In this document: positions 40,285 to 48,023 of the stretch, piece by piece | How positions within the stretch are numbered: position 1 is the stretch's first letter | How the letters are laid out: each line of letters begins with the position of its first letter | Notes under the pieces: model-generated | What the model was told of the DNA's origin: nothing | The model's database searches: none | The model's input: only the letters and a program-made list of their open reading frames with translations | Assembly: GCA_964645715.1 (NCBI GenBank) | Contig: CAZYAO010000010.1 | Span: 27,503 to 91,502 of the forward strand | Direction: 5' to 3' | Source: JAUMBM01 sp964645715 | Lineage (GTDB): Bacteria > Bacteroidota > Bacteroidia > Chitinophagales > Saprospiraceae | Length of the DNA stretch: 64,000 nt | Made by a program: the position numbers and the translations under genes

Positions 40285-42243
40285 TCAGAAATTAAAATGT
40301 GCGTACAGTTGGAAATAATTACCGACTTCTGTTGGCAGCACCTGGCTGAGGCGATGGTGGTAGCGCCAACCCAGTGAGAGCCCCGGGCTGCCAATGATGT
40401 TGAAAATGGCTATATCGGAAAACAGTCCGTGCTCAAACCGCCCCCCGTCCAAAGAAACCTGGTTCTCATTGACCTGTGCATCTGCACAAAAAGACAGCCG
40501 GTATCCAGCTGAGACAGCAATCTTATTGTTGAGCGGCCCCCCAACCGAACCCAGCAGATACCGAATCTGAAGGGGAACCATATCCAGCATCCAGTATCGG
40601 TAGCGGTCTGCATTGCTTTCTACATAGCCCAGTCGGTTGAGCATCAACTCAGCCTGATACCACAGCCTGGGCATTCGCCCGTAAGGAATTGCACTTTTGA
40701 ACCTGTATTCATCAGGCAGGCAGGTCAGTGCTCGCCGCCAGCTAACGCCAGCATGCCAGCCCCCTCCTTCCCTCAAACCCGAAAAATCAGCATTCTGGTA
40801 GTTCATGCCCCCTTTGATACCCCAGTAGGACGGCAGACAAAACCGGCACTGCCTGCTCACAGTTGTAATCGCCAGATTGGTCCATACTGAGTCCTGTATT
40901 CCTCCTTTACCCATTTGTATCAACGCCTGTCCAACAATCTGCTCCCCATGCCTGAGGTTTCGCTTGTGTGTTTCGATGCTGAAATTCAACCAGCCGCTTC
41001 CACCAGAGTTGCTTAACAAAGGGATAAGTAATTTACCACCCTTTGAGAAAGTCCACTCAACCCCTCCCGGAACCATTCCAGCTCCCTTAGAATCGGCATT
41101 TTCACTTTCGAAGTAAAATTCGGTATCCGACAGGCTGGCCCTATCCAGAAAAACCGTATCAATGACAACATAAACACTCAAGGTATCGGCATTTCCCGAC
41201 CCCAGATTCTCAAAGTGAACAGTATAAGTAAGCTTGTGTTTGTTTTGACCGCTCACGATGCAAAGAGGTGAAACCAGGATGCTGTTGGGATCCCTTGCCG
41301 CATTGACCCGTATGGCGACTCTGTCATTTGCATTTGCATCGGCAGAGGTATTGTAAATGAATTGCGGATTGCTAACTTGTTCTTGATTACCCAATAATAA
41401 GTCGATGAAGTTGATGCCGTTGTTGTCATTGGTATTGTTTGTTGAGGTTCCGGATGGTGTCGGCAGCAGATCGAATTCGAGTACTAACAGACTGTCTCTA
41501 ACCGCATTCAAAACCTTAAAATCCATGAATATAGTGTGGCTTGGGGTTCCACTGAGACCATCCACCAGCCAGAAACGGGTGTCCCCCGCATTTAAAGTAG
41601 TAGCACGGCCTCTATACTCCCTAAGTACGATACCTGTGGGTCGTCGGATGGTGTCAACCAACTCCAGTGTTCCGGAAATAACCTTCATTCTTAGCAATTG
41701 TGGACTACTATCGCGCAGGCTAAGAGCGACGGTCATTGTGTCATTTATCTCGGCTGCATTCCAGTTCACATCGGCTTTGAGTTTGAGCAGCGCTTCTGTC
41801 AATCCAAAATTAACCACAGGAGATAAACTGTTGTTGTCACAACCTGTGACGTTGCTAAGCCTTGCAATAGAGGGCTTGTCATTGCCACTGTATATGGGCA
41901 CTGAGTTTACCCTGACGCTACTCCCTCCTGGGATACTGACAGATCGGTATGAATAAGATGTATCGAAACTTTGGCCGTGTAAATAGTATGTTCCATCTCC
42001 GAATTCCCAAAAGTGCCGCCATTGTGGCGGTTTGCTCGTATCAATTTCTTTTAGAGGTTGAGTTTTCATTATGTTACTCAGCTCTGATAAGGTAAATTTA
42101 CACGGTTTCGAGTTCGAAACCACTACCCGATTATTTAGTGCACTATTATTTTGTGCACTCATCGATTGAGAAAAAAAGGAGGACATGAGCCACCCTGAGA
42201 GGGCAAAGCAAAGTCGGACATTAAAACAGGTGTGATGTTTCAT
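40285..42243 (-). CDS. large secreted protein with PKD-like part and C-terminal barrel-like region
   Basis: A 652-residue exported protein. After the signal peptide (to about SMSAQ) there is a short PKD-like motif FWEFGDGTYYL, then several hundred residues of beta-rich, Asn/Ser/Thr-rich sequence with LTYTVHFENLGSGNADTLS-type strands as in CARDB/DUF11 conserved-repeat domains. The last 170 residues resemble an outer-membrane barrel (YWGIKGGMNYQNADF, aromatic strand ends, final ...LYAHFNF with C-terminal Phe). It lies directly upstream of the CHAT gene on the same strand, separated by 247 bp. I cannot name the family. Confidence 0.65.
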   Translation of the reverse strand: MKHHTCFNVRLCFALSGWLMSSFFSQSMSAQNNSALNNRVVVSNSKPCKFTLSELSNIMKTQPLKEIDTSKPPQWRHFWEFGDGTYYLHGQSFDTSYSYRSVSIPGGSSVRVNSVPIYSGNDKPSIARLSNVTGCDNNSLSPVVNFGLTEALLKLKADVNWNAAEINDTMTVALSLRDSSPQLLRMKVISGTLELVDTIRRPTGIVLREYRGRATTLNAGDTRFWLVDGLSGTPSHTIFMDFKVLNAVRDSLLVLEFDLLPTPSGTSTNNTNDNNGINFIDLLLGNQEQVSNPQFIYNTSADANANDRVAIRVNAARDPNSILVSPLCIVSGQNKHKLTYTVHFENLGSGNADTLSVYVVIDTVFLDRASLSDTEFYFESENADSKGAGMVPGGVEWTFSKGGKLLIPLLSNSGGSGWLNFSIETHKRNLRHGEQIVGQALIQMGKGGIQDSVWTNLAITTVSRQCRFCLPSYWGIKGGMNYQNADFSGLREGGGWHAGVSWRRALTCLPDEYRFKSAIPYGRMPRLWYQAELMLNRLGYVESNADRYRYWMLDMVPLQIRYLLGSVGGPLNNKIAVSAGYRLSFCADAQVNENQVSLDGGRFEHGLFSDIAIFNIIGSPGLSLGWRYHHRLSQVLPTEVGNYFQLYAHFNF

Positions 42244-42584
42244 ACGAGACTGTTAGTTGGTATATGCAAAGGCTTTTAAAGGTATTGGCCAGTCGGCAGC
42301 AACCAACCGAATAGGCTGCATACGGCAACTTCATGCACCGCAATGCACGTTCCGATGCGGAATTAACATTAATTTCTTCGAAAAAATTTCATAACCAGCA
42401 CAATATTTGTACATTATAATTAAAAAAGGCGTCGAAACAACAATGATTGTGCATTGCATAGTCGACGCCTCTCTTTATGATAACAGTCTCAAGGTATTTG
42501 CGCCCTGCCTGGGGCGATTTAAGTCACGGATGTTGGAAGGTATTAAGTGTTTACAGCTTACAGGTGTAAAGACGATTGAGCAAA
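42244..42584. other. intergenic region with terminator
   Basis: 341 bp between the secreted-protein and YegP-like genes (both minus). It carries the minus-strand terminator at 42428-42469. The rest should hold the promoter of the secreted-protein gene, though I see no perfect TAnnTTTG box. A 61-codon plus-strand ORF here has no family support. Confidence 0.7.
42428..42469 (-). terminator. Rho-independent terminator after the YegP-like gene
   Basis: Stem GGCGTCGA/TCGACGCC with an inner CAATG/CATTG stem, followed on the minus strand by TTTTTT. It separates the YegP-like transcript from the secreted-protein and CHAT genes. Confidence 0.85.
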
Positions 42585-43466
42585 TCAGATAATCTGGAAC
42601 AGGCAGTTGGCCGCAGCCAGCAACAGCGTCTGTGCTTCAGTCTCAGCAGTACAACTGGCTTGTAAGCGGTAGGCACCTGCATTCAGCTCCCCTATCGGAA
42701 GCACGCAGAGAAGGCTTCGGTCTGCTGAAAGTTGAGTCGCAATTTGCAGACTGATAACAGACCGCCCCCCGAGAGCCGAAACCTGCAGCTGCAGACGACA
42801 TAACTGATCCGCTGCCCATGCCTCCGGGAATTCCTGAAGTACGAGCTTGAGCGACCGCCGATCTCTGATAATAATGTTCGTGGCCTTTCCATCAGAATCA
42901 TCGTACAACAGCAGTCTGACAGGCGTTGCCCGGACGGACTGAACTTCGGGCAGAAATGATTGGACAAATCTGGTAATCAGTTCAGTGTTCAGATTTTGAA
43001 AATCTGCAAACTGATTACTGCCCCGATGCGTAATCCGGCCGGCATACTCCCCCCTGTTATCGCGGGTAAACACCAGTGTAAATTTTTCTTCGCCTGATTC
43101 TCCACCATAATCAGGTACCTTGGCATTGGCCGCAGGCGCTTTGCGAAAAATTTTCAAATCGGCCTTAAGAGCCTCTTCCGTGTCGTAGAGCTCACTTTTA
43201 GCTACCTCCTTACCCCCTGCATCGCGCAGCGTAAAATAAAATTTCCCGGATTCTTTCTCCTCTTTGAAATTTTTAGGTGCGCGGGCTAGTTCCCGACAGC
43301 TCGTCAAGAATTTTTCGACACCACTTTTCGTCTTGAAAGCTGAACTTTGAAGCAAATTACGACCGTCGTCGAGCTTGCATACTGCGAAGCTCAGTCCCTT
43401 TTGGCTGTCTTCTGCAATCTCCCAGCTGTATGGTAGTCCTGCAGTAGACGAGACAGCATTTTCCAT
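42585..43466 (-). CDS. protein with two YegP-like (DUF1508) domains, unknown function
   Basis: A 293-residue soluble protein. Its N-terminal half contains two repeats resembling YegP/DUF1508 (LSFAVCKLDDGRNLLQSSAF..., then GKFYFTLRDAGGKEVAKSELY); the rest (about 125-293) is a beta-rich region without clear family signal. The frame is open to 43562 but that extension lacks a good signal peptide, so ATG 43466 is preferred. YegP proteins are small, stress-linked, and of unclear function. Its placement between the secreted/CHAT genes and a small unknown gene suggests it belongs to the same module. Confidence 0.65.
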   Translation of the reverse strand: MENAVSSTAGLPYSWEIAEDSQKGLSFAVCKLDDGRNLLQSSAFKTKSGVEKFLTSCRELARAPKNFKEEKESGKFYFTLRDAGGKEVAKSELYDTEEALKADLKIFRKAPAANAKVPDYGGESGEEKFTLVFTRDNRGEYAGRITHRGSNQFADFQNLNTELITRFVQSFLPEVQSVRATPVRLLLYDDSDGKATNIIIRDRRSLKLVLQEFPEAWAADQLCRLQLQVSALGGRSVISLQIATQLSADRSLLCVLPIGELNAGAYRLQASCTAETEAQTLLLAAANCLFQII

Positions 43467-43561
43467 AGCAATGAGGTTTGTACTGCAAAGAATTGACAGT
43501 AAGCTATGTGTACCAACCGATGCTGTACATAGCATCAACAAACCGGTAACGACTGCATACA

Positions 43562-43591
43562 CAGCTGACCGACTTGTACGCCGGTCAGCTG
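43562..43591. promoter_or_regulatory. inverted repeat CAGCTGACC-N12-GGTCAGCTG between two minus-strand genes
   Basis: Perfect 9-bp arms upstream of the YegP-like gene. No T-tract follows, so it is either a weak hairpin or an operator. Confidence 0.35.
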
Positions 43592-43681
43592 CCTATACAT
43601 TGTCTGGCTGCCTTCTCAGAATAGACCTTCAGGCAGTAGGTCGTTGCTCAGCCTGCCCGCAATTGTGCTGCAGCAGGTTGA

Positions 43682-44155
43682 TTAGGCGGCATCATACGTG
43701 CGCAGCATGCCAATTTCTGCGAGTGCAGATACAGGCAGAGCAACATTACTCGGTGCAGGACCAATCAGAGAGACAGCCACTGCAACCTTGTAAAGCCCAG
43801 CCTTGGCGATTGGAGGGATACTCACAGCTACATTGTAGGTGTGGTCAAACCTTGCCACTAGCGGCGTTTGCTGGACGTGATTGTTCGGATACTCTCCAGG
43901 CCCTAATTCCTCCAGATAGACAGCACATTCCCAAGTACCCGCCATCATCAGCGCTAGTGCTCCGCGTACGTGCCAGTTAAATCTTACAAGCAGAGGTTGA
44001 TCTGTCTGAACAATCATGTTCGAAGCGAGAGGATCGAAAGGACCTACAGGCGGGAAATAACCAGCACCGGCATCTGGTAGCTCGGTAAGCATAACTGCTC
44101 CATTCTGCACCTGAAACAGTCCATTGAGGTTGACCTCAAAATTCAAATTAGCCAT
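43682..44155 (-). CDS. small beta-rich cytosolic protein, unknown function
   Basis: A 157-residue protein starting MANLNFEVNLNGLFQVQNG. It is rich in beta-strand-like segments (PLLVRFNWHVRGALALMMAG, YNVAVSIPPIAKAGLYKVAV) with many Pro and Gly turns, and has no signal peptide or membrane helix. The pattern suggests a single beta-sandwich domain. I do not recognise the family. Upstream frame extension to 44233 is less likely than ATG 44155. It is the first gene of the minus-strand block that includes the YegP-like and perhaps the CHAT gene. Confidence 0.6.
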   Translation of the reverse strand: MANLNFEVNLNGLFQVQNGAVMLTELPDAGAGYFPPVGPFDPLASNMIVQTDQPLLVRFNWHVRGALALMMAGTWECAVYLEELGPGEYPNNHVQQTPLVARFDHTYNVAVSIPPIAKAGLYKVAVAVSLIGPAPSNVALPVSALAEIGMLRTYDAA

Positions 44156-44412
44156 TGTTTTACAGTTAAAGGATAAAATAAATCGGTTGTCAAATTCGCC
44201 GTATTTGCTTACAGGCCATCCTCGTGTGCGCACGCATCAACCGTTGTTTGTTGTTGCTGCGCGGCACTCCGCAGCTGTCTGCCAGAATACTGCGCCAATT
44301 TCTTCCTTAGACTGTAGCTCCCAAAAAACGACAATGGTTTTTGAAAAAAAATTCTGCTTTTTTTTAAAAAATATATTTTTACCCCTAGAAATCTGCAGGT
44401 TATTAATTAAAA

Positions 44413-44442
44413 AGAGCTGCCAGAATAATTTCTGACAGCTCT
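44413..44442 (-). terminator. Rho-independent terminator after tRNA-Met
   Basis: Near-perfect 13-bp stem (one C-A mismatch) with a short loop, followed on the minus strand by TTTTTAATTAAT. It lies 3 bp past the tRNA 3' end. Confidence 0.8.
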
Positions 44443-44445
44443 ATG

Positions 44446-44519
44446 TAGCGCGGGGGAGGCTTGAACTCCCGACCTCAGGATTATGAATCCTGCGCTCTGA
44501 CCAGCTGAGCTACCGCGCC
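44446..44519 (-). tRNA. tRNA-Met (CAT anticodon), elongator type
   Basis: Read on the minus strand, a 74-nt cloverleaf: acceptor GGCGCGG pairs with CCGCGCT (one G-U), D-arm GCTC/GAGC, anticodon stem CAGGA/TCCTG with loop TTCATAA and anticodon CAT, T-arm GGGAG/CTCCC with loop TTCAAGC. The CCA end is not encoded. A CAT anticodon could also belong to tRNA-Ile2, but the overall sequence looks like elongator Met. Confidence 0.93.
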
Positions 44520-44534
44520 ATTTTTTCGCGAGTG

Positions 44535-44542
44535 CAAAGATA
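44535..44542 (-). promoter_or_regulatory. -7 promoter box TATCTTTG for tRNA-Met
   Basis: Exact TAnnTTTG match on the minus strand, 15 bp before the tRNA 5' end. Confidence 0.55.
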
Positions 44543-44754
44543 CGGTCATTTTGAAACATGTAGCAATAGTTGCCGCAGATATTTTTCAACTTTTCCCCTT
44601 CCGCTGGTTTGGGGAGGGGTATACCGAGGGATCATGTGCGAGGTAGCTGCAAAAAGTGGTCAGCCGATCGGAAAAATGGCCTTATTTTGCGTGGTCATTG
44701 ATGCCCGGTATCTTGTGACCGAGCAATCATCAAACATCACAACGAATACGAGAC

Positions 44755-45894
44755 ATGTCAGAAAGAGAAGCAGATCACCCTTCCATGCTCAGTGCGGAAG
44801 AAGTAAAAGCTGCCCTCAGGGAGCTGTTTGGCAATACTGGTTTGCAGCAAGGGATGCGTGCTGTCTTACCTGAGGATCTTGCCCTCTATATTGCCAAGGC
44901 TGTTGAAACTGTAGAAACAATTGCCGATTTTCAGGAAAAGATTATTCTCCCCTTTCTTCAGTTTGTGCAACGACAGAGCATCGATGAGCTTACTGTATCG
45001 GGACTGGAACAGCTAGACCCCGCAGCAGGCTATCTTTTTATCTCCAATCATCGCGATATTGTGCTTGACTCTGCCTTCCTGAACAAGACCTTGTTCGAAC
45101 ATGGCTTCGAGACCAGCCAGATTGCCATCGGCGACAACCTCATGAAACACCGCAATGCTGAGCTGCTCTTCAGACTCAACAAGAGTTTTGTGGTCAAAAG
45201 GACAGGGGCGCCCATAGCTCTCTACCGCTATTCAGTAGCACTCTCACAATATATTTTCAGGCAGGTGAGCGAAGAAAAACACTCCGTGTGGATTGCCCAG
45301 CGGGAGGGTCGCGCCAAAGACGGTGACGACCGTACCCAGCAAGGTGTGCTGAAAATGCTCAGCCTGTCGGCTAACGGCCCACTGACTGAACACCTGCGAT
45401 CGCTCAAGCTGGTGCCTGTTTCCATTTCGTACGAATACGACCCCTGCGATCTGCTCAAAACGTTGGAATATCTACAAAAACAGGCTAATCCGGACTACCA
45501 AAAAACTTTCGAAGAGGATGTCCGTCACATGCTGCAAGGCATACAGGGATTCAAAGGGAAGGTGCATTTTCACTTTGGACACCCACTGCTGGAACAGCTG
45601 AATACGCTGGATGCCCAGCCGACGCCCAAACAACAGCTCGACCTGCTTGCCGGCCTGATCGACCAGTCTATCCATCGCCATTATGCGCTGCAGGCGGTCA
45701 ACTATCTGGCGTACGACTGGCTGTTGGATAAGCAGGAGGCAGAAGGTCGTTTTTCTGAAAAAGCCATTGAAACAGCTACTGAGTATCTGGCAACACGACT
45801 GGCAGCCCTGCCGCCAGCGCAGCTGGAAGACGGGCGCGCATACCTGCTGCGCATGTACGCCAACCCGCTCATCAACCAGCTTGCTGCCCAATAA
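44755..45894 (+). CDS. glycerol-phosphate acyltransferase family protein (PlsB/PlsC-like)
   Basis: A 379-residue protein with the acyltransferase motif ISNHRDIVLDSAF (NHxxxxD form), the second block FVVKRTGAPIALYRYS and the third block VWIAQREGRAKDGDD. It moves an acyl group to glycerol-phosphate or a related acceptor at the inner membrane, although no clear membrane helix is visible. C-terminal residues 280-379 are helical. It is followed by a TMTC-like gene 78 bp later on the same strand. Confidence 0.85.
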   Translation: MSEREADHPSMLSAEEVKAALRELFGNTGLQQGMRAVLPEDLALYIAKAVETVETIADFQEKIILPFLQFVQRQSIDELTVSGLEQLDPAAGYLFISNHRDIVLDSAFLNKTLFEHGFETSQIAIGDNLMKHRNAELLFRLNKSFVVKRTGAPIALYRYSVALSQYIFRQVSEEKHSVWIAQREGRAKDGDDRTQQGVLKMLSLSANGPLTEHLRSLKLVPVSISYEYDPCDLLKTLEYLQKQANPDYQKTFEEDVRHMLQGIQGFKGKVHFHFGHPLLEQLNTLDAQPTPKQQLDLLAGLIDQSIHRHYALQAVNYLAYDWLLDKQEAEGRFSEKAIETATEYLATRLAALPPAQLEDGRAYLLRMYANPLINQLAAQ

Positions 45895-45941
45895 TGCCTT
45901 CTCTCTGCTTGTCGCATAGCGGATAAATACTGCTGAATGAC

Positions 45942-45949
45942 TATCTTAG
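45942..45949 (+). promoter_or_regulatory. promoter-like box TATCTTAG before the TMTC-like gene
   Basis: One mismatch to TAnnTTTG, 23 bp before ATG 45972. Confidence 0.35.
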
Positions 45950-45971
45950 CACCCGATTAGTTGAATCTGAT

Positions 45972-47972
45972 ATGGCTACTGCGAAAAAAAACAAATCGCT
46001 GGCTTCTCCGGCAGTACCCGGAGAACTTCATCTGCCGACATGGGCCAATCCCCGTCGGTTATCGGTAGTGCTGATGGTGATTGCCTTTCTGCTCTATGCC
46101 AATACCTTTGGGCACGAATATGCTCAGGATGATGCCATTGTGATTACTGAGAATATGTATACTACCCAGGGCATTAAGGGCTGGGCGGGCATCTTCAGCA
46201 AGGATACATTTTTTGGTTACTTCAAAGTTGAGGGGAAAGACAGGCTGGTGAGCGGCGGGCGCTACCGGCCGTTGTCCCTTGCTTTGTTTGCCGTGGAATA
46301 CCAGTTTTTTGGCAACAACCCCGGCATCATGCATGTTTTCAATGCCTTGTGGTATGCTTTGGTCGTCTGGATGGTATACATAAGCATACTATGGCTTTTT
46401 CGGCTGGGACTGGAAAAAGGGACGCAGTTGTCGGCGCAGCAGCACTACATCGCCTTTGCCGCTGCGCTTATTTTTGCTGTTCACCCTGTGCATACCGAGG
46501 CCGTTGCCAACATCAAGGGTAGGGACGAGATTATGAGCCTGCTGGGCAGCCTGGCAGCGCTAGTATGCAGCCTGCGCGCCTACCACGAGCGACATTGGCG
46601 CTGGCTGCTGCCGGCTGTGCTGGCCTTTTTTTTGGGTCTCTTGTCAAAAGAAAATGCCATCACTTTTTTGGCAGTGGTGCCGCTGGCCATCTGGCTTTTC
46701 GGCAAGGCTACGGTCGGCGATACTATACGCTACTCCGCCCCACTGCTCGTGGCCGCGCTGGCATTCCTGCTCCTGCGGGGGGCTGTCATCGGCTGGGAGT
46801 TTGGCCCGGAAAGCCGGGAACTGATGAACAACCCCTTTCTGAAAATCGAAGGCAACCGCTGGGTCGATTTCAGCGCTTCGGAAAAGCTGGCGACCATCAC
46901 TTATACGCTGGGGAAATACCTGCAGCTGCTGGTCCTGCCCTACCCGCTGACCCACGACTATTACCCGCGGCAAATCCCCGTCATGGGTTGGGCTGATATG
47001 CGGACGCTGCTGAGCCTGCTGGCTTATACAGCACTTTTGGTCTACGGGCTCCGCCAGCTGCTGGCCCGCAAGCCTGCGGCTTTTATGGTGTGGTTTTTTC
47101 TGGCGACCATCTCCATCGTATCCAATCTGGTTTTCCCGATTGGCACCAATATGTCAGAGCGGTTTCTGTTTATGCCTTCCCTGGCCTACGGCTTTGCCGT
47201 GGCCTGGCTGCTGGCACATTTTTTTATAAAAAAAACCACCGGCCGAAGCCAGTGGACGGCCCTCTGGGCCACCACTGGCCTGATTGTGCTGGTCTATGCT
47301 GTGCTGACGCTCGCACGCAACCCGGTCTGGAAAAACAACTATACGCTTTTTACAACCGATATACAGACCTCTACCCAGAGTGCCAAGCTGCAGAATGCAG
47401 CGGCGGGGGAACTGAGCAGCTACTGGCTCGGCCTGCCAGATCGCGATAACCGGCGCGAAATTGTAGAGCGGGCACTGGGGCATGCCCGCGAGGCGGTACG
47501 TATTCACCCCGGCTACCTCAATGCATACCTCATCATGGGCAATTGCTACAACTATCTGCAACGCTATGATGAGTCCATTGAGGCCTATCAGAAAGCACTG
47601 GCTATCAATCCTGATTTTGAGCAGGCAGATGTCAATCTGGCTCTCACCTACCGCGATGCCGGGCGTTACTATGGCGAGCAACGGCAGGACCTGGCCAAGG
47701 CACTGTACTACCTGCAGGAGGCCTGGCGACGCAATCCCACTGACTTTGAGACAGCCCGACTGCTGGGCGTAGCCAACGGTATGAGTGGCAACCATAGCAA
47801 AGCTATCGAACTATTTACCAAGGCGACTGAACTCCAGCCGAAGAATGCCATTGCCTGGTATGACCTAGGGACAGCCTATATTATTTCGGGGCAGCCGGCA
47901 GTCGGACAACAGTTCATCGATAAGGCGAAGGCCCTGGATCCCAATGTCGAGCAAAGCCGTATGAAAAAATAG
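45972..47972 (+). CDS. TMTC-like membrane glycosyltransferase with TPR tail (DUF1736)
   Basis: A 666-residue protein with roughly ten membrane helices (about 30-450) and a C-terminal TPR array (about 480-660; AYLIMGNCYNYLQRYDESIEAYQKAL, KAIELFTKATELQPKNAIAWYDLG). The N-terminal loop with FGHEYAQDDAIVITEN and the GRDEIMSLLGSLAAL segment match the TMTC/DUF1736 group related to protein O-mannosyltransferases. The acidic DD in the first loop is the likely catalytic region. The sugar donor would be a lipid-linked sugar; acceptors are unknown. The TPR part probably holds the substrate on the periplasmic side. Confidence 0.85.
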   Translation: MATAKKNKSLASPAVPGELHLPTWANPRRLSVVLMVIAFLLYANTFGHEYAQDDAIVITENMYTTQGIKGWAGIFSKDTFFGYFKVEGKDRLVSGGRYRPLSLALFAVEYQFFGNNPGIMHVFNALWYALVVWMVYISILWLFRLGLEKGTQLSAQQHYIAFAAALIFAVHPVHTEAVANIKGRDEIMSLLGSLAALVCSLRAYHERHWRWLLPAVLAFFLGLLSKENAITFLAVVPLAIWLFGKATVGDTIRYSAPLLVAALAFLLLRGAVIGWEFGPESRELMNNPFLKIEGNRWVDFSASEKLATITYTLGKYLQLLVLPYPLTHDYYPRQIPVMGWADMRTLLSLLAYTALLVYGLRQLLARKPAAFMVWFFLATISIVSNLVFPIGTNMSERFLFMPSLAYGFAVAWLLAHFFIKKTTGRSQWTALWATTGLIVLVYAVLTLARNPVWKNNYTLFTTDIQTSTQSAKLQNAAAGELSSYWLGLPDRDNRREIVERALGHAREAVRIHPGYLNAYLIMGNCYNYLQRYDESIEAYQKALAINPDFEQADVNLALTYRDAGRYYGEQRQDLAKALYYLQEAWRRNPTDFETARLLGVANGMSGNHSKAIELFTKATELQPKNAIAWYDLGTAYIISGQPAVGQQFIDKAKALDPNVEQSRMKK

Positions 47973-48023
47973 CGCTGCAGCTGTGCAGCCAACGTACATA
48001 TTATTCCTTTAACTACAAGCAAT

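Noticed and set aside
42407..42592. 61-codon plus-strand ORF between minus-strand genes
   Set aside because: It runs through the terminator hairpin of the minus-strand gene and shows no family signal.
44446..44519. tRNA with CAT anticodon as tRNA-Ile2
   Set aside because: Stem sequences look like elongator Met; initiator features (GGG/CCC anticodon stem, mismatch at 1-72) are absent, and nothing specific to Ile2 is seen.
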